From an uncultured Desulfosporosinus sp. (lineage in GTDB: Bacteria > Bacillota > Desulfitobacteriia > Desulfitobacteriales > Desulfitobacteriaceae), in the NCBI GenBank assembly GCA_927405585.1, contig CAKMJS010000045.1, positions 1 through 62,802 on the forward strand: 62,802 bases of DNA, read 5' to 3'. The notes beneath the pieces were generated by a model. That model saw only the letters and a program-made list of their open reading frames with translations. It was not told where the DNA came from and did not search any database. The position numbers and the translations under genes are program-made. This document shows positions 56,601-62,802 of this stretch, one piece after another. How positions within the stretch are numbered: the stretch's first letter is position 1; every line of letters starts with the position of its first letter.

Positions 56601-56963
56601 TTAAATACCTAACACTTTACAAATTGTTTGATACAAGAATTCTTCTTTAAAAGGTTTGACGATAAACGTTTTTGCTCCACTAATTATGGCCTCTTTCACC
56701 ATCCCTTCCTGTCCCATTGCAGAGACCATGATCACTTTAGCTTGAGGATCAAAAGCCTTGATGGCCTTGAGTGCTTCAATCCCAGTCATTTCAGGCATCG
56801 TAATATCCATCGTCACAACATCAGGACGTAACTCTTTATACATTGAAACTCCTATCGCTCCATTTGCAGCTTCTCCAACGATCTCTATTTCGTAATTCTT
56901 CATCATATTTCGAATAGAAAGTCGCATGAAGGCAGCATCATCCACAATAAGTAATTTCTTCAT
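56601..56963 (-). CDS. cheY: Chemotaxis response regulator CheY
   Basis: A 120-residue single-domain receiver. The acidic pair is in IVDDAAFMRLSIRNMM, the phospho-Asp in VVTMDITMPEMTG, then MVSAMGQEGMV (the Thr/Ser switch position is Ser) and the conserved Lys in FIVKPF. This fits Firmicute CheY proteins of the FliM-binding type, but the target could equally be a non-flagellar output given the operon content. Start ATG 56963 with a GAGGAGTGGAG site. It lies 32 bp after tetR. Confidence 0.93.
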   Translation of the reverse strand: MKKLLIVDDAAFMRLSIRNMMKNYEIEIVGEAANGAIGVSMYKELRPDVVTMDITMPEMTGIEALKAIKAFDPQAKVIMVSAMGQEGMVKEAIISGAKTFIVKPFKEEFLYQTICKVLGI

Positions 56964-56995
56964 TAAACTCCACTCCTCTTATCGCCATGGGCGAT

Positions 56996-57592
56996 TTATC
57001 CCACGCGCTTTATCTTCAAACCATCTAATAGCATGTTTAAGGTTGACAAAGTATGCTCTTTTAAAGAAAAACTATAGTTGTCAAAGCGCCATCTCAAGAC
57101 AACTACTCTTTCTAACCCGATAATAAGATCAGCCAAACCTTCCGTATCGACATCCATTGGAATTTCGTTCAGACGCTTAGCATCCTCAATTAAGGATTGA
57201 ATCGTCTTAACACGTTTAGTGAAAATTCCTTTGACCACATCACATAGCTCAACTTCATGTATTAAGCCCTCATAGGACAGGGTAATTGCCGTAATTTGTG
57301 GATAATTTTCATAATATGTGACATAGGCTTCTAAAAAGAAAGTAATAGCTTCAATGGGTTTCAACTTTTTCAAGTCTATCGATTCAATAATCGCTTGATC
57401 ATACTGAGAGAAATATTCGAGTACCGCCAATATGAGTTCGTTCTTCGATTTATAATGCTTAAAAATGGTTGATTCAGAGATACCTTGCCTTTTCGCCACC
57501 TCCCTAGTCGTTAACCCCTGCAGACCGTGTTTACTAATTACCTCAATTGTCGATAAAATTAAGCTTTCTTTAGTGTGCAATAATTTTGACAA
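56996..57592 (-). CDS. TetR family transcriptional regulator heading the chemosensory operon
   Basis: A 198-residue TetR-type repressor. The N-terminal helix-turn-helix reads LTTREVAKRQGISESTIFKHYKSKNEL (about 25-50). The ligand/dimer domain is helical and unassigned. The start is TTG 57592 with GGAGGAAG upstream. Only 32 bp separate its stop from cheY and no terminator intervenes, so it is most simply the first gene of the che operon and probably autoregulates it through the palindrome at 57611-57626. TetR control of a che operon is not the usual arrangement. Confidence 0.9.
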   Translation of the reverse strand: MSKLLHTKESLILSTIEVISKHGLQGLTTREVAKRQGISESTIFKHYKSKNELILAVLEYFSQYDQAIIESIDLKKLKPIEAITFFLEAYVTYYENYPQITAITLSYEGLIHEVELCDVVKGIFTKRVKTIQSLIEDAKRLNEIPMDVDTEGLADLIIGLERVVVLRWRFDNYSFSLKEHTLSTLNMLLDGLKIKRVG

Positions 57593-57940
57593 TATTCTTC
57601 CTCCATTAGAGAGTGATCATTCACTCGCCTTTTGTTATTAACATAATAATGTTTTATTCCACATATTACTAGCTTTGTTTTATTACATGTAATTACCTTT
57701 ATAAACATATAATTAGCTTTTACTGCACGATATAGACTTAATTCGACATATTTGGTCAACATTTTAACTTTATGAATGATCTATTAAATTAAAAATTGAG
57801 AATTATTTTTTCACATAGTTTATTGTTACTAATGTAACTGTAAGAGGAAAAATCATTAAATACTAAAAAGGTATGAACCGATTCAAATTTGAACCAGTTT
57901 ATACCTTTGGACAAAGCAGTGTTTCAGTATTTTATTAGCC
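57593..57940. other. Region upstream of tetR, with a hairpin
   Basis: A 348-bp A/T-rich stretch. Near tetR it holds the palindrome described separately and presumably the operon promoter. At 57866-57908 an imperfect hairpin (AAAGGTATGAAC... pairing with ...GTTTATACCTTT, about 20 bp with mismatches) lies downstream of the kinase remnant and probably terminates transcription arriving from the right. No convincing gene is present; a short minus-strand frame near 57559-57762 overlaps tetR and has no ribosome-binding site. Confidence 0.45.
57611..57626. promoter_or_regulatory. Candidate TetR operator
   Basis: GAGTGATCATTCACTC has perfect 6-bp arms (GAGTGA/TCACTC) around a four-base centre. It lies 19-34 bp upstream of the tetR start. 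Short palindromes of TGAATGA/TCACTC type are common operators of TetR-family proteins, and the position would block the promoter or early leader of the whole operon. Confidence 0.65.
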
Positions 57941-58218
57941 TTAACTGCCCAACAGAAAAGGTTTATTAATTTCAAACGGAATTGCCAATATGAAGCTACT
58001 GCCGCTATTTTCTTGAATCTTTATTCTGATCATCCACCCATGATCTCCACGAGACTCTTAGAGATTGCTAAACCCAAGCCAGTCCCGCCATAGTTTTTAG
58101 TGGTCGAACTATCCGCCTGAGTAAATTTCTCGAATATATCCTCGATTTTACCTAGAGGTATTCCAATACCGGTATCTTTGACCACAAATTGCTTAGAAAT
58201 CTTATTTAAAAAATTCAA
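57941..58218 (-). pseudogene. Histidine kinase ATPase-domain remnant
   Basis: A fragment of a kinase HATPase domain. From 58218 one frame reads [18 protein letters not shown]...[19 protein letters not shown], then meets a stop at 58030. Shifting frame at that point restores the family ending ([25 protein letters not shown]), which runs to TAA at 57941-57943. The N-terminal sensor, HisKA and N-box are missing. It therefore has both a 5' truncation and a frameshift. It is not a duplicate of the adjacent 911-residue kinase, whose corresponding residues differ. Confidence 0.85.
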
Positions 58219-58351
58219 TCCGACACCCCCAACGTCCTTCTCCTTAGCACTTCGAGTAGCTCTCTATCCCTTAAGCAAATTGCCAAGTAATTCTTAGTAC
58301 ACACACATTGATTATTCAACCTCCGATTAACTCATTGCTTACCTTGGTTGT

Positions 58352-61087
58352 TTAACTCTTTACATATTTCTGAACTTTTTCTAAAACCTGCTTGAAATCA
58401 ACCGGTTTAGTTAGATAATCATTCATACCTGACTCTAAACATTTCTCACGATCTCCCTTAAGGGCATAAGCAGTCATCGCGATAATTGGAGTTTGATACA
58501 TTAGACCCTTCTCCTTTAAGCGAATGATGGCCGTTGCTGAGTAACCATCTAAATAAGGCATATTAATATCCATCAAAATTAAATGAAATTTTTCCTTCTC
58601 AAAAGCCGAGATCGCATCTTTTCCGTTCTCAACTGCAATCACTTCGAAACCATTCTTTTCTAAAATAATAGCTACCATCTTCCTGCTAACAAGATCATCT
58701 TCGGCCAGTAAAACCCTTTTGCGCTCTAAAATTTTACGTTGAGCAGGCTCGCAATCGGGAAAATGCATCTCTATCAGGGGTAGATTCGCATTCATTTCTT
58801 GCAATCCAAAGACAGCTGAGAAAAAGAAGCTACTGCCTACCTCTGTTTGACTCTCTACTCCAAGCTCTCCACCCATCAATTCAACTAAATTCTTAGAAAT
58901 TGCCAAGCCAAGTCCTGTCCCCCCAAATTGTCGGGTGTTGGAGTCATCGACTTGGCTAAATCGTTGGAATAACTTACTAATTTTATCTTTAGCTATACCA
59001 ATTCCTGTATCTATTACAATAAACCTTAATCTGATTTCATGATCACTCTGATGATCAAGAATGACCTGGATCTTTATCTCACCGTTAGCAGTAAATTTAA
59101 TACCGTTACCTAGTAAATTAGAAAGCACTTGTCTCAATCTGACAGAATCACCGATGAGTATCTTGGGGATCCTTCGATCAAAGTCCATTCTTAGGCGAAG
59201 ACCTTTTTGCTTTGCACCGATATCAAACAAATCGATCACTTCATTAAGGGTAATTTGAGGATCAAATGGCGATTTTTCTAAAGAAACTTTTCCAGCTTCA
59301 ATTTTTGAATAGTCTAAGATATCATTGAGGACTCTCAAGAGTGCTAAAGTTGATGCCTTTAAGACCGATAAATACTCCCTTTGTTCGTCCTTCAACTCTG
59401 TCATCAAAATCAAATCTGTCATACCAATAATTCCATTCATAGGAGTTCTTATCTCATGGGACATATTCGCTAGGAATTGACTTTTAGCGGCGTTTGCTGC
59501 TTCAGCATGTTCTTTAGCACAAAGAATTTCTTCCTCTGCTTTTTTTCGTTCAGTAATATCCTGAATCGTACCAGTAAGACGGACAGCAATCAATTGATTA
59601 TTCAATTCGAGTTCTCCAAGCTCATGCACCCATCGTTCCTGACCGTCATTGATGCGGGTTATTTTATATTCATAATCGAAGCGTACTTTTTCGTTTTCTA
59701 CCCGACTACGATAATCGCTAAGCTTTGTTCGCCATTCCGGATGAACAATCTCAATCCACCCATCTACGGTATGCGGATAAGTATCATCAATATCAAAAAT
59801 ATCGTTAAGTTCTTGCGATCCTTCCCATACTTTGGTTTCCAAGTCAGTCACATAACATCCAATATGAGCCGCTTTTTGGGATTTCCTCAATAAACGGTCC
59901 CTTTCCTTTAAAACTTCCTCAACACGTTTTTGTTCAGTAATATTTAGTACAAAGCAAGCTATGCCGATTACTTTATCCTCTTTAGAATATATTGGAGACC
60001 AATAGTCTTGCCAAAAGAAACGTGAATACTTTTCATCGCCATATTCCTCGATCAGGGTAAAACTCTCGCCAGTTAAAACTCTGTCAAAGTTATGCTTGGC
60101 TTTGTGATAATCCGCATGATCCCCGATCACTTCAAGCATGTTCATGCCAATTTCAATTTCTTTTCCCCAAATTTTATGCATTGTTTCTTTGTGTCGTCTA
60201 TTAAATGCGAGGTAACAGTAATGACTATCTAAAGTAAAGACAATAACTTCCGGTGAGCTTTCAAGAATTGATGAGAGCAACGTGTTGGACTGATCAAGGA
60301 AAACATTTAACATTTTAATTTCTTCTTCGACTTTTTGACGTTCGCGAATTTCTTTCTCAAGCACTGTATTTGTTTCTTGAAGCTCACTATTACTCTCTTC
60401 AAGTTGTGTGGTTCTTTTCACAACACTTTTTTCAAGCTCGTCATTAAGTTTCCTAATTTCTTCTTCGACTTTTTGACGTTCATGAATTTCTTCTTCCAGC
60501 ACAGCATTGGTTTCTTCAAGCTCACAATTACTTTCCTCAAGTTGTATGCTTCTTTCATTGATTTCATAAGTGAGAGAAATATTCTTAATTGCATACTTTG
60601 AGAGTTGTTGAGCATTAATAAATAAAAAGTTACATACATTCTCAAATTGTAACGCGGACATGCGTTTTACCTTCATTAATTCAGATTTATAAACATCCCG
60701 TTTTATTCCAATAACATCTGCGTATGGTAACAAATCTTCCATTTCATAATCTTCATCAAGAACTTGTCCAACTAACCAATTAGCGATATGCTTATCGGCG
60801 ACAATAATACTGGCACCACCATCAATCAGTCCACCGCTTAAGCATCGTTGGATTTTGGGCCCATCGTTTTTGGGACTTCCAATATTACAGTCTGATTTCA
60901 TGCAATTTCTTAGACCTATCTCAGTTTTTCTAATTATCTTACATAAACTGCTGAAGCCACTTGGGCTAGTTATTGGTGCTCCATACGGGTCAGTAATGAT
61001 TGATGCTACACCCGTAGCAGCAGAAAATAGATCTTGAAGTTTTTGAATTTCTTGCAAATCAAAGATCTCTTGAAAATTGTAGTCCAT
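58352..61087 (-). CDS. PocR-domain hybrid histidine kinase
   Basis: A 911-residue soluble kinase. In order: a PocR ligand-binding domain (about 5-165; DLQEIQKLQDLFSAATGVAS, several Cys, RCLSGGLIDGG), a coiled coil with an internal duplication (about 170-275), PAS (280-395), PAS (400-520), HisKA (535-600, [14 protein letters not shown]), HATPase (645-760, [17 protein letters not shown]) and REC (787-905, LILMDINMPYLDG). No membrane span. PocR domains sense small hydrocarbon-derived ligands such as propanediol in the founding member; the ligand here is unknown. The receiver has no output domain, so a downstream partner is expected. Confidence 0.92.
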   Translation of the reverse strand: MDYNFQEIFDLQEIQKLQDLFSAATGVASIITDPYGAPITSPSGFSSLCKIIRKTEIGLRNCMKSDCNIGSPKNDGPKIQRCLSGGLIDGGASIIVADKHIANWLVGQVLDEDYEMEDLLPYADVIGIKRDVYKSELMKVKRMSALQFENVCNFLFINAQQLSKYAIKNISLTYEINERSIQLEESNCELEETNAVLEEEIHERQKVEEEIRKLNDELEKSVVKRTTQLEESNSELQETNTVLEKEIRERQKVEEEIKMLNVFLDQSNTLLSSILESSPEVIVFTLDSHYCYLAFNRRHKETMHKIWGKEIEIGMNMLEVIGDHADYHKAKHNFDRVLTGESFTLIEEYGDEKYSRFFWQDYWSPIYSKEDKVIGIACFVLNITEQKRVEEVLKERDRLLRKSQKAAHIGCYVTDLETKVWEGSQELNDIFDIDDTYPHTVDGWIEIVHPEWRTKLSDYRSRVENEKVRFDYEYKITRINDGQERWVHELGELELNNQLIAVRLTGTIQDITERKKAEEEILCAKEHAEAANAAKSQFLANMSHEIRTPMNGIIGMTDLILMTELKDEQREYLSVLKASTLALLRVLNDILDYSKIEAGKVSLEKSPFDPQITLNEVIDLFDIGAKQKGLRLRMDFDRRIPKILIGDSVRLRQVLSNLLGNGIKFTANGEIKIQVILDHQSDHEIRLRFIVIDTGIGIAKDKISKLFQRFSQVDDSNTRQFGGTGLGLAISKNLVELMGGELGVESQTEVGSSFFFSAVFGLQEMNANLPLIEMHFPDCEPAQRKILERKRVLLAEDDLVSRKMVAIILEKNGFEVIAVENGKDAISAFEKEKFHLILMDINMPYLDGYSATAIIRLKEKGLMYQTPIIAMTAYALKGDREKCLESGMNDYLTKPVDFKQVLEKVQKYVKS
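60317..60556 (-). repeat. Direct repeat duplicating the coiled coil of the PocR kinase
   Basis: Two copies of about 102 bp (60317-60418 and 60455-60556), offset by 138 bp, encode near-identical helices: LEESNCELEETNAVLEEEI and LEESNSELQETNTVLEKEI, each followed by ERQKVEEEI. The in-frame duplication adds 46 residues to the linker between sensor and PAS domains. Confidence 0.9.
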
Positions 61088-61283
61088 TCTAATATTCCCT
61101 TCCTATACAGTCTTTCTTTAAAACGTATTACAGAATAATTCCATCTCCAATCCTAAAATAATATTTTATTCAATATAAAAGGATTTTTTCCACTTTTCCC
61201 TATATTCCGGCAATTCGTCAAAATCTATCATTTTCCTTCTATTCTCTAAAATAAATGTCAATATTTCACTTTCTTGCACATTT

Positions 61284-61325
61284 AAAAGGAACGGACAAAA
61301 GCAAAGCTATTAGTCCGTTCCTTTT
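61284..61325 (-). terminator. Hairpin element copy 1, downstream of the small MCP gene
   Basis: AAAAGGAACGGAC (61284-61296) and GTCCGTTCCTTTT (61313-61325) form a perfect 13-bp stem with a 16-base loop containing GCAAAGCT. It lies about 20 bp past the MCP stop and has T-runs in both directions. A second, inverted copy lies at 62295-62331. Confidence 0.9.
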
Positions 61326-61343
61326 AGGCCTCCCTATAGCCAT

Positions 61344-62153
61344 TTACCTTTGTCCTATTTCCACAAGTTTCTTCGCCATACTCTCAATCCTAGCTAAACT
61401 TTGAGCGATTTCTGATACGTCATGGGCATGACTTTCGGTTACTGCTGTCAGTTGCTTAATCGCCTCGATCAAAAGTCCCACGGAGGATTTAACCTCCTGA
61501 ATATTACTGTCAATCGCTTTCGTGGTAGCATCAGTATCTGATGCAAGCCTCCTGACTTCATCCGATACAATGGCAAACCCCCGTCCATGTTCACCTGCCC
61601 GAGAAGCTTCAATAGCTGCATTAATCCCCAAAATGTTACTCTGTTTGGAGATTTTCTTGATTTGTTGTGTTAATTGGTTGGTTATATTCATCTCATTGCT
61701 AACGTGTTCAGTCTCATCGTCCATACTCCGAATTGTGGCAGCTAGTTCTTCAGTTGCACCTGAGAGGTTGAGAGCTGAGGAAGAAATCGTTACTACAGCC
61801 TCCAGAATGTCCTTACCCGTTAAGAAAAGGTTTTCATAATGTTCAACGGAACACGCGATGGCAAGACAACCAGCAATTTTAGACTCTTCGAAAATGGGCA
61901 AAGCTATACCGACAAAGGGAATTCCAAAAAGTTCTTTGGATACACGTCTCACAACACGTTTCTCTCTCCTGAGAGCTTCCATGACATTTGAGCCTGGCGT
62001 AGGTAAGTTCCCAAGCTTAGCTTTAGTATCAATCGTCTTACCTGGGTAATAAGCAACAATCTTCTCCGTATCGAACAGTGTAATGGCTACATCATCATTG
62101 AAAAACTGCTGAATCTCTGCAACTATCAGCTGGTAAGCTTCAAATTTTGTCAC
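61344..62153 (-). CDS. Small soluble methyl-accepting chemotaxis protein
   Basis: A 269-residue receptor without membrane spans. The GTG at 62153 (VTKFEAYQLIVAEIQ) has GGGGG at good spacing; the frame from 62189 adds 12 residues without support. The N-terminal ~130 residues form a small alpha/beta sensor (DDVAITLFDTEKIVAYYPGK...GIPFVGIALPIFEESKIAGCLAIA). A shortened MA domain follows with the tip NILGINAAIEASRAGEHGRGFAIVSDEVRRLA. It is a cytosolic receptor for an internal cue. It is framed by two hairpins that are inverted copies of each other. Confidence 0.92.
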   Translation of the reverse strand: MTKFEAYQLIVAEIQQFFNDDVAITLFDTEKIVAYYPGKTIDTKAKLGNLPTPGSNVMEALRREKRVVRRVSKELFGIPFVGIALPIFEESKIAGCLAIACSVEHYENLFLTGKDILEAVVTISSSALNLSGATEELAATIRSMDDETEHVSNEMNITNQLTQQIKKISKQSNILGINAAIEASRAGEHGRGFAIVSDEVRRLASDTDATTKAIDSNIQEVKSSVGLLIEAIKQLTAVTESHAHDVSEIAQSLARIESMAKKLVEIGQR

Positions 62154-62294
62154 ATCTCTACCCCCACAAATCTTTGAACCAGTTAACAATACCTAATTCG
62201 GCAAATCTTAGCAAAAACCTTTAGTATTCCCGTTATAATTCTCTCTTCTAGTGAGAAACTCAATTATCTTTTCTTCTCTTTCTGTCATTGTAAA

Positions 62295-62331
62295 AGGAAC
62301 GGACTATAAGCTTTGCTTCCTGTCCGTTCCT
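62295..62331 (-). terminator. Hairpin element copy 2 (inverted), downstream of the AI-2E permease gene
   Basis: AGGAACGGAC (62295-62304) and GTCCGTTCCT (62322-62331) form a perfect 10-bp stem. Read on the minus strand, the loop contains GCAAAGCT and the 3' side continues TTTTA, exactly as copy 1 reads on the plus strand. It lies about 40 bp past the permease stop and likely terminates that gene. Confidence 0.85.
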
Positions 62332-62372
62332 GTCAATTTGATCTCGTACCGAGAAAAGTAACTCTAGCTATT

Positions 62373-62802
62373 CTAATCGCATTCTTCGACTTCAACAATA
62401 TCTAGAAAGAAGAGGAAAAGTGGAATTCCGAACAATAATCCCCATATTCCCAAAAAATGTTCTGCAACAAGTAATACCACTAACGTGAAAAAGACAGGTA
62501 GCTTTGTTCTCATGGACATAAGTTTAGGATTCAAAAAATAGGCTTCAATGGCGTGTAAAAAGGTTATCATACCTAACACATAGAGTATCTTAACGACTCC
62601 ACCTAATTTGAAGGCTATGATCGATAAAGGGATCAATGAAATAATAACTCCGGCTACAGGAATTAAACCCAAGATAAAGATCATAAAGCCTAGACCAATC
62701 ACTTGATTAAACCCCAATATATTCAAGATAAAAGCAGATAAAACTGAATTAATCAAGGCGATCAGGATTTGAATTTCCATAACTTTTGCAAATGAGTTAA
62801 CA
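62373..62802 (-). CDS. AI-2E family (PerM) transporter, C-terminal part
   Basis: The open frame runs off the right edge without a start (codons before the first internal ATG read VNSFAKV). The visible ~143 residues contain about four membrane helices: INSVLSAFILNILGF, LGFMIFILGLIPVAGVIISLIP, ILYVLGMITFLHAIEAYFLNP, and VVLLVAEHFLGIWGLLFGIPL. The order KVMEIQ...ALIN and the LxPxxGxxI and NPKLM segments match the PF01594 AI-2E/permease family. Members export autoinducer-2, Na+/H+ or other solutes; which applies here is unknown. Confidence 0.88.
   Translation of the reverse strand, partial: VNSFAKVMEIQILIALINSVLSAFILNILGFNQVIGLGFMIFILGLIPVAGVIISLIPLSIIAFKLGGVVKILYVLGMITFLHAIEAYFLNPKLMSMRTKLPVFFTLVVLLVAEHFLGIWGLLFGIPLFLFFLDIVEVEECD

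Noticed and set aside
57559-57762. 67-codon minus-strand frame upstream of tetR
   Set aside because: Overlaps the tetR start and contains the candidate operator; no ribosome-binding site and biased low-complexity composition.
59477-59893. 138-codon Phe-rich plus-strand frame opposite the PocR kinase
   Set aside because: Composition mirrors Lys/Glu-rich codons of the real gene; a shadow.
1-62802. CRISPR array, prophage, integron, intact insertion sequence, tRNA, rRNA or c-di-GMP riboswitch
   Set aside because: I looked for regularly spaced repeats, transposase/integrase motifs, tRNA CCA-end structures and the GEMM core and found none that hold up by eye.

Overview
The window looks like chromosome from a low-to-mid G+C, motile, anaerobic Firmicute of the Desulfosporosinus/Desulfitobacterium type. 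That placement is inferred from gene style: strong AGGAGG ribosome-binding sites, frequent GTG/TTG starts, a CWB2 cell-wall amidase, and very many PAS, c-di-GMP and chemotaxis signalling proteins. I see no rRNA, tRNA, CRISPR array, prophage or intact insertion sequence. Most genes lie on the minus strand.

Layout. 1-4 kb: start of a branched-chain amino-acid ABC importer (livJ, then livH leaving the left edge), with an attenuator-like leader, and topB. 4-11.6 kb: an orphan EutH-like permease, a DMT exporter, an HD-GYP phosphodiesterase, a secreted subtilase ending in six WTKAS repeats, YbaK and an Ask_Ect-like aspartate kinase. 11.9-26.3 kb: an amidohydrolase, small genes of unknown function, a SWIM/SNF2 ATPase, an MCP, the putrescine pair aguA-aguB, a D-aminoacylase and a cell-wall amidase whose third CWB2 repeat is split by two SH3 domains. 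26.3-31 kb: a decayed histidine kinase, then ilvB-ilvN followed by a gene for a methenyltetrahydromethanopterin cyclohydrolase-like protein. 31-43.6 kb: an ORF with no normal start codon (possible ATT start), a GGDEF/HD-GYP protein, a methyltransferase with an ABC-2 exporter, a GGDEF/EAL protein and a second ABC-2 exporter with an SGNH hydrolase.

43.6-57.6 kb is the main system. It is one minus-strand chemosensory array in the order tetR-cheY-cheA-cheW-mcp-cheR-cheB-cheD-hybrid kinase-receiver-cheX-HD-GYP. It has a complete excitation and adaptation set with no flagellar genes. A TetR regulator sits at its head with a palindromic candidate operator. A multi-PAS phosphorelay kinase and a c-di-GMP phosphodiesterase sit at its tail. 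Both the MCP and the kinase carry Cys-clustered PAS domains. This suggests a pathway that joins chemotaxis-type signalling to c-di-GMP, possibly for redox or metal sensing. The cluster is followed by another kinase remnant, a PocR-domain hybrid kinase, a small soluble MCP flanked by two inverted copies of a hairpin element, and an AI-2E family permease cut by the right edge.

All functions are assigned from sequence reading and family knowledge. No database search was run.
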